DNA of 64,000 nt from Microtetraspora malaysiensis. Its GTDB lineage: Bacteria; Actinomycetota; Actinomycetes; Streptosporangiales; Streptosporangiaceae. The translations under genes were made by a program, and so were the position numbers. How positions within the stretch are numbered: the first letter of the stretch is position 1; each line of letters opens with the position of its first letter. Below are positions 10,577-18,881 of the stretch, in pieces. The stretch covers positions 479,961 through 543,960 of the forward strand of contig NZ_BBYJ01000006.1 in the NCBI RefSeq assembly GCF_001528665.1, in the 5' to 3' direction. The notes beneath the pieces are model-generated. The model had not been told where the DNA came from. It did no database searches and worked only from the letters and a program-made list of their open reading frames with translations.

Positions 10577-12189
10577 TGGACAGCAGGCGTACCCCGTCCG
10601 GTGATGGACGCGGTCGGAGCCGGAGCACCGGCGGGCGCGACGGCAGCACGCGAGGCGGATCCCAGGGCGGGTTCCGCGCCGGACGCGGTGGCGGGTTCCG
10701 TTCCCAGGCACCCCGTTCTGACAGATACGGCGACCGTGAGCGCCGGAACGACGACGACCGCGGCGGGTCCTTCCGCGCGGGCGACCGCCAGCCCGGTCGG
10801 GGCGGCGAGCGCGACGACTCCCGCGGGTTCTCCCGCGACCGCGGCCCCGCCGGGGCCGGCCGGGGCGAGCGGGACTCCTTCCGCGCGGGGCGGTTCGGCC
10901 GGTCGGCCGGCGACCGTGACCGTGACGTCCGCGATCGGGATTCTCGCGACTCCCGCGACTCCCGCGACTCCCGCGACTCCCGCGATCGCGACCGTGACTT
11001 CCGGGACCGCGACCGCGATCGTGGTTCACGTGACCGCGACTTCGGCCGGCGTGACGCCCGTGACCGGGACAGCCGCGACCGGGACGTCCGCGACCGTGAG
11101 CCGCGGGACGTCCGGCGCGACGACCGCGAGCGCGACGGTCGCCCGTCCGGATCGCGCGGGCGGTACGGCCGCCCCGAGGGCGAGCGCCGCGACCGCCGTG
11201 AGCGCCGCGACGACGTGCAGACCATCGGCCGGACCGGCGGCGGGGAGCGGGGCGGCTCCCGCGGCCGCTTCGGCAAGGACAGCTCGCGCCGTGAGCTGCG
11301 CGAGGGCGGGCGCCCCGACTTCCGGGCCAAGCCGGCGGCTGGGCGGCCCGGCGGCCGCGGGGCCGCCGCGGGCGGGAACCCGTTCAAGAGCGCCCGGCAG
11401 CCGCTCCGGGACCCGGACTTCTACGAGCCCGGCTACACCGACGAGCGCGACACCACCGAGGTGCCCGGCGGCGACCGGCTGCAGAAGGTCCTCGCCCAGG
11501 CGGGCGTGGCCAGCCGCCGCGCCTGCGAGGAGATGATCGGCGACGGCCGCGTCACCGTCGACGGGCAGGTCGTCCGCCGCTTCGGCGCGCGGGTCGATCC
11601 GTCCAAGCAGGTCATCCACGTGGACGGCAAGCGCATCCCGACCGCGTCCGACCTCGTCTACTTCGCGCTCAACAAGCCGATCGGCGTGGTGAGCACGATG
11701 GAGGACCCCGAGGGACGGCCGTGCCTGCAGGACTTCGTGCAGGATCTCGCCCCGCGTCTCTTCCACGTCGGCCGGCTGGACACCGAGACCGAGGGCCTGC
11801 TGCTGTTCACCAACGACGGCGAGCTCGCCCACCGGCTCACCCACCCCAGCTACGGCGTGAAGAAGAAGTACTGGGCGAAGGTTCCGGGTCCGATCCCGCG
11901 CGACCTGCACCGGGTGCTGCGCAAGGGCATCGAGCTGGAGGACGGCCTGGCCAAGGTGGACGAGTTCCACATCATTCAGGAGCACGGCCAGCAGGCGCTG
12001 GTCGAGGTGGTCCTGCACGAGGGGCGCAAGCACATCGTCCGCCGCCTGCTGGAGGAGACCGGCCACCGGGTGCTCGACCTGGCCCGCATCGAGTTCGGCC
12101 CGGTCAAGCTGGGCCGGCTGAAGCCGGGCACGGTCCGCGCGCTCACCCTGCAGGAGGTCGGCGACCTCTACGCGGCGGTCGGCCTGTAG
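10576..12189 (+). CDS. rluB: 23S rRNA pseudouridine synthase (RluB/RsuA type) with long Arg/Asp-rich tail
   Basis: 537 residues. The C-terminal 240 carry an S4 RNA-binding domain (DRLQKVLAQAGVASRRACEEMI) and an RsuA/RluB catalytic domain with the active Asp in GRLDTETEGLLLFTNDG and the motif HEGRKHIVRRLLEETGH. Such enzymes isomerise a uridine in 23S rRNA (U2605 for E. coli RluB). The first roughly 290 residues are disordered and dominated by Arg, Asp, Gly and Ser, including a run of RDS repeats. Actinobacterial homologues often have a basic extension, but this one is long. The GTG start overlaps the scpB stop by one base. Confidence 0.92.
   Translation: MDSRRTPSGDGRGRSRSTGGRDGSTRGGSQGGFRAGRGGGFRSQAPRSDRYGDRERRNDDDRGGSFRAGDRQPGRGGERDDSRGFSRDRGPAGAGRGERDSFRAGRFGRSAGDRDRDVRDRDSRDSRDSRDSRDSRDRDRDFRDRDRDRGSRDRDFGRRDARDRDSRDRDVRDREPRDVRRDDRERDGRPSGSRGRYGRPEGERRDRRERRDDVQTIGRTGGGERGGSRGRFGKDSSRRELREGGRPDFRAKPAAGRPGGRGAAAGGNPFKSARQPLRDPDFYEPGYTDERDTTEVPGGDRLQKVLAQAGVASRRACEEMIGDGRVTVDGQVVRRFGARVDPSKQVIHVDGKRIPTASDLVYFALNKPIGVVSTMEDPEGRPCLQDFVQDLAPRLFHVGRLDTETEGLLLFTNDGELAHRLTHPSYGVKKKYWAKVPGPIPRDLHRVLRKGIELEDGLAKVDEFHIIQEHGQQALVEVVLHEGRKHIVRRLLEETGHRVLDLARIEFGPVKLGRLKPGTVRALTLQEVGDLYAAVGL
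10945..10980 (+). repeat. Four tandem copies of a 9-bp unit inside rluB
   Basis: CGCGACTCC is repeated four times in a row, encoding Arg-Asp-Ser units in the disordered N-terminal tail. Being in frame, gain or loss of units would change tail length without a frameshift. Confidence 0.9.
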
Positions 12190-12273
12190 CCTGACCGGAC
12201 GACAGACGGCGGCGCCCCCGAGCGGCGGAAAGAGCGGCGGAGCGGGAGCGCGGTGGAACGAGAAGGGGATGAC

Positions 12274-12633
12274 ATGGTGCGGGCGATCCGGGGAGCCATC
12301 CAGGTCGACGGCAACGATCGCGAGTCGATCCTGGCCGGGACGACCGAGCTGGTGACCGAGGTGATGGCGCGCAACAAGCTCACCACCGACGACGTCATCA
12401 GCGTGATCTTCACGGCCACGCCGGACCTGACGGCGGAGTTCCCCGCGCTGGCCGCGCGGAAGCTGGGCTTCCACGACGTGCCGCTGCTGTGCGCGAGCGA
12501 GATCGACGTGCCGGGCGCCCTGCCGCGCGTGGTCCGGTTGATGGCCCACGTGGCCACCGACCGGCCGCGGCAGGAGATCCAGCACGTCTATCTCCGGGGC
12601 GCGGTCGCCCTCAGGGTCGACATCGCCCAGTAG
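12274..12633 (+). CDS. aroH: Chorismate mutase, AroH class
   Basis: 119 residues, the usual size of the trimeric Bacillus-type monofunctional chorismate mutase, which converts chorismate to prephenate. Family features are RAIRGAIQV at the N-terminus (active-site Arg), ATPDLTAEFPALAARKLG, VPLLCASEIDVPG and the C-terminal HVYLRGAVALR (second active-site Arg). The ATG was chosen over a GTG 21 bp upstream because GAAGGGG lies 5 nt before it. The next gene, tyrA, uses its product, so the two are probably one functional unit for tyrosine synthesis. Confidence 0.95.
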   Translation: MVRAIRGAIQVDGNDRESILAGTTELVTEVMARNKLTTDDVISVIFTATPDLTAEFPALAARKLGFHDVPLLCASEIDVPGALPRVVRLMAHVATDRPRQEIQHVYLRGAVALRVDIAQ

Positions 12634-12839
12634 ATCGCCCGGCGGAGCCGACGAGGCCGGCCCGGGCCCCCGGGAGGCGGGCACGCCGCTCGGGTGAAGC
12701 GAGCACCATAAGTTGGGCCAGGTATCGCAGCCGGAGAGGGCGGCACGGAACGCCTCGGGTACGACGGAGCCTGGCGACAGGGATTGGAGGGCCTCCCGCG
12801 AGCCGGGGCCCTCACGACACGGCACGGTAGGGCAGCATC

Positions 12840-13931
12840 ATGACTCCCATCCAGGACGGCACGATCGGCAGCGTTGTCGTTGTCGGCACCGGTTTGATCG
12901 GCACCTCCGTCGCGCTGGCGCTGCGCGAGCGCGACGTGCGGGTCTACCTCGCCGACCGCGACCCCGCCGCCGTACGGCTGGCGCGGGAGCTTGGCGCGGG
13001 TGAGGAGTGGACGCCCGGCGTCACCGCCGACCTCGCGGTCATCGCCGTGCCGCCCCAGTTCGTCGCCGCGCAACTGCTCGACCTGCAGAAGAACGGCGCC
13101 GCCCGCTGCTACACCGACGTGGCGAGCGTCAAGGCGCTCCCGGTGAGCGAGGCGGAGGAGCTCGGGTGCGACCTGGCCACGTTCGTGCCGGGCCATCCGC
13201 TGGCCGGGCGTGAGCGGTCGGGACCCGCCGCCGCCCGGGCCGACCTGTTCCTGGGCCGTCCCTGGGCGCTGTGCCCCAATTCCGGCACGTCGGCGGCCGC
13301 CGTACGGACCGTGCGGGAGCTGGTGGCGCTGTGCGGCGGGAACGCCGTCACGGTGAACGCCGCCGAGCACGACCGGGCGGTGGCCGTCATCTCCCACGCC
13401 CCGCACGTGACCGCGGCGGCCGTGGCGGCGCGGCTGGCCGAGGCGTCGGAGACGGCGCTCGGGCTGTCCGGGCAGGGCGTGCGCGACGTCACCCGCATCG
13501 CGGCGGGCGACCCCGGGCTGTGGACCGGCATCCTGTCCGGCAACGCCGTACCGGTGGCCGAGGTGCTCGAACGCGTGGCGGCCGACCTCGCCGCCGCCGC
13601 GCGCTCGCTGCGCGGCCACGCGGGGGAGGGCACGGCCGTCTCCGAGGTGACCGACCTGCTGACCCGCGGCGTGGTGGGCACCGGGCGGATCCCCGGCAAG
13701 CACGGCGGCCCGGCCCGTACTTATACGGTCGTCCAGGTCGTGATCGGCGACCGGCCGGGCGAGCTGGCCCGGCTGGTGCAGGCCGCGGGTGAGACCGGGG
13801 TCAACATCGAGGACATCCGGCTGGAGCACGCGCCGGGGCTGCCTCTCGGCGCCGCCGAGCTGTACGTCCAGCCGGAGGCGGCGGCCGGGCTGGCCAAGGC
13901 GCTGCGCGCCCGCGGCTGGCAGGTGCCCTGA
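12840..13931 (+). CDS. tyrA: Prephenate dehydrogenase
   Basis: 363 residues. An NAD-binding Rossmann motif (VVVVGTGLIGTSVALALRERD) opens the protein; the middle has the prephenate dehydrogenase segment FVPGHPLAGRERSG with its conserved His. A C-terminal ACT domain from about residue 290 (YTVVQVVIGDRPGELARLV) suggests feedback control by an amino acid, probably tyrosine. It oxidatively decarboxylates prephenate to 4-hydroxyphenylpyruvate. The 206-bp space before it contains a 7-bp GAGGGCC/GGCCCTC stem at 12787-12813 and a TAAGTT hexamer at 12709-12714 that could be a -10, so it may have its own promoter besides any read-through from aroH. Confidence 0.95.
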   Translation: MTPIQDGTIGSVVVVGTGLIGTSVALALRERDVRVYLADRDPAAVRLARELGAGEEWTPGVTADLAVIAVPPQFVAAQLLDLQKNGAARCYTDVASVKALPVSEAEELGCDLATFVPGHPLAGRERSGPAAARADLFLGRPWALCPNSGTSAAAVRTVRELVALCGGNAVTVNAAEHDRAVAVISHAPHVTAAAVAARLAEASETALGLSGQGVRDVTRIAAGDPGLWTGILSGNAVPVAEVLERVAADLAAAARSLRGHAGEGTAVSEVTDLLTRGVVGTGRIPGKHGGPARTYTVVQVVIGDRPGELARLVQAAGETGVNIEDIRLEHAPGLPLGAAELYVQPEAAAGLAKALRARGWQVP

Positions 13932-14013
13932 CGCGGGGCCGGCTTCTGGCGCCGTGGCCGTCCCGTGATCGTCGGCGCTCGCCGCCGATGCGCGGGGGAT
14001 CGGCGAGTGCCGG

Positions 14014-14019
14014 TACTCT
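14014..14019 (+). promoter_or_regulatory. Possible -10 element for cmk
   Basis: TACTCT hexamer in the 145-bp space between tyrA and cmk, about 58 bp before the GTG start. No convincing -35 is seen, so support is weak. Confidence 0.25.
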
Positions 14020-14076
14020 CGGGGGCGGACAACGGCAGAGTGCATCTTGACGCGCTCTTGAGGCAGAGGAGCGATC

Positions 14077-14745
14077 GTGTCGGGTCTGGTCGTCGCGATG
14101 GACGGGCCTTCCGGGTCGGGTAAGTCGAGCGCGTCGCGCGGCGTCGCGCGGGCGCTGGGGCTGCGTTACCTCGACACCGGCGCGATGTACCGCGCGGTCA
14201 CCTGGTGGATGCTCCAGCAGGGGGTCGACCTGGCGGACGCGGACGCGATGGCGGGCCGGGCGGGCGACCCGCGGCTGGTCATGAGCACCGACCCGGACGC
14301 CCCGGGCGTCACGGTGGACGGCGTCGACGTGAACGGTCCGATCCGCGAGGCCGCGGTCACCGGGGCGGTCTCCGCGGTGAGCGCCGTCCCCGAGGTGCGC
14401 GCCCGGCTGGTCGCGCTGCAGCGCGAGATCATCGCCGGGGCGCTCGCCTCCGGCGGCATTGTCGTGGAGGGGCGCGACATCGGCACGGTGGTGGCCCCGG
14501 ACGCCGCGGTCAAGGTCTTCCTGACCGCCAGCGCCGAGGCCCGCGCCGCCCGCCGCACGGCCGAGCTGAACGGCACCACGGTGGCGGCGCAGAAGGTCGA
14601 GATGGCGCGGCGGGACAGACTGGACTCAACCCGGCGGGCGGACCCGCTGGCCAAGGCGGCGGACGCCGTCGAACTGGACACGACGCCGCTGGACCTCGAC
14701 GAGGTGATCGCCGAGGTGCTGCGACTGGTCAAGGAACGAGCCTGA
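14077..14745 (+). CDS. cmk: Cytidylate kinase
   Basis: 222-residue NMP kinase that phosphorylates CMP and dCMP. The P-loop is GPSGSGKSSASRGVARALG, directly followed by RYLDTGAMYRAVTW, the CMP-binding signature. Further family motifs are VVEGRDIGTVVAPDAAVKVFLTA and the lid-region segment RDRLDSTRRADPLAKA. The GTG start follows GAGGAG. It forms the conserved cmk-der pair; a hairpin separates the two. Confidence 0.97.
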   Translation: MSGLVVAMDGPSGSGKSSASRGVARALGLRYLDTGAMYRAVTWWMLQQGVDLADADAMAGRAGDPRLVMSTDPDAPGVTVDGVDVNGPIREAAVTGAVSAVSAVPEVRARLVALQREIIAGALASGGIVVEGRDIGTVVAPDAAVKVFLTASAEARAARRTAELNGTTVAAQKVEMARRDRLDSTRRADPLAKAADAVELDTTPLDLDEVIAEVLRLVKERA

Positions 14746-14753
14746 TCGCCGAA

Positions 14754-14774
14754 AGGGCCGGGATCCCCGGCCCT
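14754..14774 (+). terminator. Hairpin between cmk and der
   Basis: Perfect 9-bp stem AGGGCCGGG / CCCGGCCCT with a 3-nt loop, 8 bp after the cmk stop. There is no U-tract, so it may be a weak terminator or an mRNA stability element inside the cmk-der transcript. Confidence 0.5.
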
Positions 14775-14830
14775 GACGGGCAGGAGGGCACGAAGCGAAC
14801 CTGATCCTCTCCGGATCGGGAGAGGAAGCG

Positions 14831-16252
14831 ATGAGCAGGGACGTGACGGGGGAATACGGAGACGAGGCCGGCTGGATCGAGGCCGAGCTCGCCGATCTCG
14901 CCGCAGACGAGGCCGAGGAGGCGCCCGACACCGGGCCGCTGCCGGTCGTGGCCGTGGTCGGCCGGCCCAACGTGGGCAAGTCCACGCTGGTCAACCGGAT
15001 CATCGGCCGCCGCGAGGCGGTCGTCGAGGATGTGCCGGGTGTCACCCGGGACCGGGTCACCTATGAGGCGACCTGGCGGGGGCGCCGGTTCACCCTGGTC
15101 GACACGGGCGGCTGGGACCCGGACGCCACGGGCATGGCGCTCCGCATCGCCGAGCAGGCGCAGATCGCGGCCGAGCTGGCCGACGTGATCCTGTTCGTGG
15201 TGGACGCCAGTGTCGGCGTGACCGACTCCGACGAGGCGGTCGGCGCCGTGCTGCGGCGGGCCGGCAAGCCCGTCGTGCTGGCCGCCAACAAGGTGGACAA
15301 CCAGCTCATGGAGCTGGAGGCGGCCGGGCTGTGGTCGCTCGGCCTGGGCGAGCCGCAACCGGTGTCGGCGCTGCACGGCCGGTCCAGCGGCGACCTGCTC
15401 GACGTGGTGCTCGACGCGCTGCCCGAGACGCCGCCGCAGACGTTCGGCGCGCAGAGCGGCCCGCGCCGGGTCGCCCTGCTGGGCAAGCCCAACGTCGGCA
15501 AGTCGTCCCTGCTGAACAAGGTGGCGGGCGAGGAGCGGGTCCTCGTGGACCCGATGGCCGGCACGACCCGCGACCCGGTGGACGAACTGGTCGAGCTGGG
15601 CGGCCGGACGTACCGCTTCGTCGACACGGCCGGCATCCGCCGCCGCGACCGCGAGCTCAAGGGCGCCGACTTCTACGCGGCGATGCGCACGCGGGCCGCC
15701 CTGGAGCGGTCGGAGGTCGCGGTCGTGCTGATCGACGCCTCTGACACGCTGACCGAGCAGGACCTGCGCATCATCAGCCTGGTGATCGAGTCCGGCCGCT
15801 GCATGGTCGTCGCGTTCAACAAGTGGGACCTGGTCGACGAGGACCGGCGCTACTACCTGGAGAAGGAGATCGACCGGCAGCTCGTCCGCACGCCGTGGGC
15901 GCTGCGGGTCAACATCTCCGCGAAGACGGGCCGGCACGTCGAGAAGCTGACCCCGGCCATCGAGCGCGCCCTCGACTCCTGGGGGACGCGGGTGCCCACC
16001 GCGCGGCTCAACCAGTTCCTCACCGAGCTGGTGCAGGCGACGCCGCCCCCGGTGCGCGGCGGCAAGCAGCCCAAGATCCTGTTCGCGACCCAGGCGTCCA
16101 GCGAGCCGCCGAAGTTCGTGCTGTTCACCTCCGGCTTCCTGGAGGAGACCTACCGCCGGTTCATCGAGCGCCGGATCCGCGAGGAGTTCGGCTTCGCCGG
16201 GTCTCCGATCGAGGTCACGATGAAGATCCGGGAGAAGCGCAAGGGCAAGTGA
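14831..16252 (+). CDS. der: Ribosome biogenesis GTPase Der (EngA)
   Basis: 473 residues with two tandem GTPase domains, the hallmark of Der. First domain: P-loop [17 protein letters not shown], and NKVDN. Second domain: [21 protein letters not shown], and NKWDL. A C-terminal KH-like domain ends in the basic tail EKRKGK. An acidic N-terminal extension of about 35 residues precedes the first domain, as in other actinobacteria. Der acts in late 50S subunit assembly. The ribosome site GAGAGGAAG lies just before the ATG. Confidence 0.97.
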   Translation: MSRDVTGEYGDEAGWIEAELADLAADEAEEAPDTGPLPVVAVVGRPNVGKSTLVNRIIGRREAVVEDVPGVTRDRVTYEATWRGRRFTLVDTGGWDPDATGMALRIAEQAQIAAELADVILFVVDASVGVTDSDEAVGAVLRRAGKPVVLAANKVDNQLMELEAAGLWSLGLGEPQPVSALHGRSSGDLLDVVLDALPETPPQTFGAQSGPRRVALLGKPNVGKSSLLNKVAGEERVLVDPMAGTTRDPVDELVELGGRTYRFVDTAGIRRRDRELKGADFYAAMRTRAALERSEVAVVLIDASDTLTEQDLRIISLVIESGRCMVVAFNKWDLVDEDRRYYLEKEIDRQLVRTPWALRVNISAKTGRHVEKLTPAIERALDSWGTRVPTARLNQFLTELVQATPPPVRGGKQPKILFATQASSEPPKFVLFTSGFLEETYRRFIERRIREEFGFAGSPIEVTMKIREKRKGK

Positions 16253-16296
16253 CCCCTTCGGTGCGCCCCGCCGCCGACACCGGCGGGGGCGCCGAG

Positions 16297-16326
16297 CCGG
16301 TTGGTAGGGCTGGCCCTACCAACCGG
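16297..16326. repeat. Perfect 14-bp inverted repeat (terminator or operator)
   Basis: CCGGTTGGTAGGGC is followed after 2 bp by its exact reverse complement. It lies 44 bp after the der stop and about 40 bp before the -10 of the next gene. It could end der transcription, although no U-tract follows, or be a protein-binding site for the downstream two-component system. The near-zero spacer favours a protein site; the position fits both. Confidence 0.75.
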
Positions 16327-16365
16327 ACGCCGGTGGGCAGGCTCGTCCGCCGGTCCGGAAAATCC

Positions 16366-16371
16366 TAGTTT
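16366..16371 (+). promoter_or_regulatory. -10 element of a leaderless promoter
   Basis: TAGTTT lies exactly 7 nt before the kinase ATG at 16379 and no ribosome site is present, so the mRNA should start at or next to the A of ATG. Confidence 0.5.
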
Positions 16372-16378
16372 GATTGAC

Positions 16379-17626
16379 ATGCGACGTACTCTGCGCCGGC
16401 TCACCGCCGACACCGCCTACCTGCTGATCGGTTTCCCCCTCGCGGTCGCCGTTTTCTGCGTGCTCATCGTCGGAATCTCGGCCGGCCTGGGGACGGCGGT
16501 GACGCTGCTCGGCATCCCGGTGCTCGCCGCCACCCTGCTCGGGGTCCGCACCTTCGGTGACATCGAGCGGGTGCGGATCAGCGGCGTGCTCGGAAAGCCG
16601 GTGTCCCGGCCGCGTTACCCGGAGGCGCCCGCGGGCGCCGGCTGGCTGCGCCGTACGGCCAATCCGGTCCTGAGCGGGCAGTCCTGGCTGGACGCGCTGC
16701 ACGCGCTCCTGATCTTCCCCGTGGCGATCGGGACGTTCGTCCTGACCATCGTCTGGTGGGCGTTGGCGCTTGTCGGCCTGCTGTACCCCCTCTACGGCGG
16801 GATCACCTCCAACATCCCGGGCAACCATCAGCTCCCCGAACTGCTCGGGCTCGGGACGGGATACGTCACCGACAGCGTCTTCTACATCATCATCGGGCTC
16901 ATCTTCGCGATCACCCTCGCCCCGGTCATGCGGGGCTGTGCCGTACTGCAGGCGTCGCTGGGCCGGACGCTGCTGAGCGGGGTGGCGGAGCTGCAGGAGC
17001 GCATCGAGGGGCTGACCGAGGGCCGCAACGCGGCCGTTCACGCGGAGGCGGACGCGCTGCGCCGGCTGGAGCGCGACATCCACGACGGGCCGCAGCAGCG
17101 CCTGGTGCACCTGGCGATGGAGCTGTCCCGGGCGCAGCGGGAGCTGCAGCGGGACGCGTCCGCGGCGCACGAGACCATCGGCCAGGCGATCACCGCGACC
17201 CGGGACACCCTCGACGAGCTGCGGGCGCTCTCCCGCGGCATCGCCCCGCCGATCCTCGCCGACCGGGGGCTGGCCCCCGCGCTGGCCGCCCTGGCCAGCC
17301 GGTGCACCGTACCGGTGGAGCTGGACGTGCAGGTCGAGGAGCGTTTCCCGGCGCTGGTGGAGAACACCGTGTACTTCCTGACCGCCGAGGCGCTCACCAA
17401 CGTGGCCAAGCACAGCCGGGCCACCACCTGCGCGGTGTCCCTCATGAGGGTCGGGGACTCGCTGCTGCTCACCATCGGCGACGACGGGGTCGGCGGCGCG
17501 CACGTCGCCAAGGGGCACGGCCTGGCCGGGCTGGCCGACCGGGTCCGCGTGGTCGAGGGTGAACTGACCGTAAACTCGCCGGCCGGTGGGCCGACGATGA
17601 TCGTCGCGGAGGTGCCGTGCGCGTAG
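16379..17626 (+). CDS. Sensor histidine kinase, HisKA_3 type, with membrane sensor domain
   Basis: 415 residues. The N-terminal part holds about four hydrophobic membrane segments in two pairs, around residues 16-50 and 105-180 (YLLIGFPLAVAVFCVLIVG, SLLIFPVAIGTFVLTIVWW-like), in the arrangement of actinobacterial putative-sensor domains. The dimerisation helix carries the phospho-acceptor His in ERDIHDGPQQRLVHLAMEL, and the ATPase domain shows AEALTNVAKHSRA, GDDGVGGA and GHGLAGLADRV. The ATG was chosen because a leaderless -10 precedes it. It overlaps the response regulator gene by 10 bp. This family often monitors cell-envelope stress; the signal here is unknown. Confidence 0.92.
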   Translation: MRRTLRRLTADTAYLLIGFPLAVAVFCVLIVGISAGLGTAVTLLGIPVLAATLLGVRTFGDIERVRISGVLGKPVSRPRYPEAPAGAGWLRRTANPVLSGQSWLDALHALLIFPVAIGTFVLTIVWWALALVGLLYPLYGGITSNIPGNHQLPELLGLGTGYVTDSVFYIIIGLIFAITLAPVMRGCAVLQASLGRTLLSGVAELQERIEGLTEGRNAAVHAEADALRRLERDIHDGPQQRLVHLAMELSRAQRELQRDASAAHETIGQAITATRDTLDELRALSRGIAPPILADRGLAPALAALASRCTVPVELDVQVEERFPALVENTVYFLTAEALTNVAKHSRATTCAVSLMRVGDSLLLTIGDDGVGGAHVAKGHGLAGLADRVRVVEGELTVNSPAGGPTMIVAEVPCA

Positions 17627-18264
17627 TCGTGGCGGATGACGCCGTCCTGATCCGGGCGGGCCTGGTCCGCCTCCTCGAGGAGTTCGGCTGCGAGGTGGTG
17701 GCGGCGGTCGGCTCGGGCGAGGATCTCGTGCGGGCCGTCGTCGAGCTGCGGCCGGACGTCTCCGTCGTGGACGTGCGGATGCCGCCGTCCTTCACCGACG
17801 AGGGGCTGCGGGCCGCCGTCGAGGTCCGGCAGAAGGTGCCCGGCACGCCGGTGCTGATCCTCTCCCAGTACGTCGAGGTCTCCTACGCCGACGACCTGCT
17901 GGCCGACGCCCGGGGCGCGGTCGGCTACCTGCTGAAGGACCGGGTCGTCGACGTCGAGGAGTTCATGGAGGGGCTGCGCCGGGTCGCCGGGGGCGGCACC
18001 GTCTTCGACCCGCAGGTGGTCTCCCAGCTCATGGTGCGCCGCCGCAGGGACGACCCCCTGGCCTCGCTCACCCCGCGTGAGCGCGAGGTGCTCGGCCTGA
18101 TGGCGGAGGGCAGGTCCAACCCGGCGATCAGCCGCCAGCTCGTGGTCACCGAGGGCGCGGTCGAGAAGCACGTGCGCGGCATCTTCCAGAAGCTCGGCCT
18201 GTACGCCGAGGACACCGACCAGCACCGCCGTGTCCTGGCGGTGCTGGCCTACCTGCGCTCCTGA
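17617..18264 (+). CDS. Two-component response regulator, NarL/LuxR family
   Basis: 215 residues. Receiver domain: acidic pair in VVADDAV, phospho-acceptor Asp52 in VVDVRMPP, conserved Lys in GYLLKDRVVD. C-terminal LuxR helix-turn-helix starts at LTPREREVLGLMAEG, with GAVEKHVRGIFQKLGL as recognition region. It is the cognate partner of the overlapping kinase. Just before the Lys it has the sequence SQYVEVSYADDLL, typical of the actinobacterial subgroup. It ends 7 bp from a convergent gene. Confidence 0.95.
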   Translation: MRVVVADDAVLIRAGLVRLLEEFGCEVVAAVGSGEDLVRAVVELRPDVSVVDVRMPPSFTDEGLRAAVEVRQKVPGTPVLILSQYVEVSYADDLLADARGAVGYLLKDRVVDVEEFMEGLRRVAGGGTVFDPQVVSQLMVRRRRDDPLASLTPREREVLGLMAEGRSNPAISRQLVVTEGAVEKHVRGIFQKLGLYAEDTDQHRRVLAVLAYLRS

Positions 18265-18271
18265 GCCGCCG

Positions 18272-18727
18272 TCAGGCGCGTGCGGCCGCGGGCGTGGCGG
18301 CGACGGCTCCCCTTGCGAGCGCCCGCGCCCGGTGGACCAGGACGGCGGTGACGCCGAGGACGGCGACCCCCACGAGGGAGTGGAACCCGAGGACGATCAG
18401 CCCGCCCGTGGTGCTCCGTTCGTCGGTGTGTCCGGCCATCTCGGCGAGTGAGAAGACGACGAAGAGCTGGATCGCGACCAGCGCGAACGGCGTGATCGAC
18501 AGGGTGACCAGCCGGGCGCCGGCCCGGGCGATCGCCGCGACGATCGTGGTCAGCAGCGACAGCAGCGGGATGACCAGCTCGCCGACGATGATGTGGTAAT
18601 CGATCAACGCGCCGGCCGATCCCGGCAGCGGCGCCGGCCGCTCGAACGCGCCGAACGTGACGAGGTAGAAGAGGACGAGCACGGTGACCAACTGGATCAC
18701 CGTGCAGCCGTAGTAGACCTTGCGCAT
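18272..18727 (-). CDS. Four-helix membrane protein, DUF6220-like
   Basis: 151 residues with about four predicted membrane helices: residues 9-27 (VIQLVTVLVLFYLVTFGAF), around 45-67 with the conserved-looking YHIIVGE, 75-95, and 110-132. The pattern, including a His in helix 2 and the start MRKVYYG, resembles the DUF6220 family of small actinobacterial membrane proteins; no function is known for the family. The ATG has GAGGAG 5 nt upstream. It lies downstream of the MFS gene on the same strand, 154 bp away, and is likely separately transcribed. Confidence 0.7.
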   Translation of the reverse strand: MRKVYYGCTVIQLVTVLVLFYLVTFGAFERPAPLPGSAGALIDYHIIVGELVIPLLSLLTTIVAAIARAGARLVTLSITPFALVAIQLFVVFSLAEMAGHTDERSTTGGLIVLGFHSLVGVAVLGVTAVLVHRARALARGAVAATPAAARA

Positions 18728-18881
18728 GGGGCTCCTCGGATGAGTGGAACGGGGCCCCGGGGGTTCGTGCGGACGGGGCGATCGCGCTCATCCTGCGCTG
18801 CGCCGTGTCCCGTCCGCACGGGTGCGACGTCCCTCCGGCCCGGGAGGGATTCCGGGCCGTCCCGGGATCGTCCGGGGCCGG

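Noticed and set aside
10921..11000. Possible CRISPR-like array because of short repeats
   Set aside because: The repeats are 9 bp, contiguous and in frame with rluB codons; there are no spacers.
10601..11536. Long Ala/Thr-rich open frame overlapping the rluB tail
   Set aside because: It is the second frame of the Arg/Asp-rich tail; high GC with periodic codons keeps it open. No start site or family supports it.
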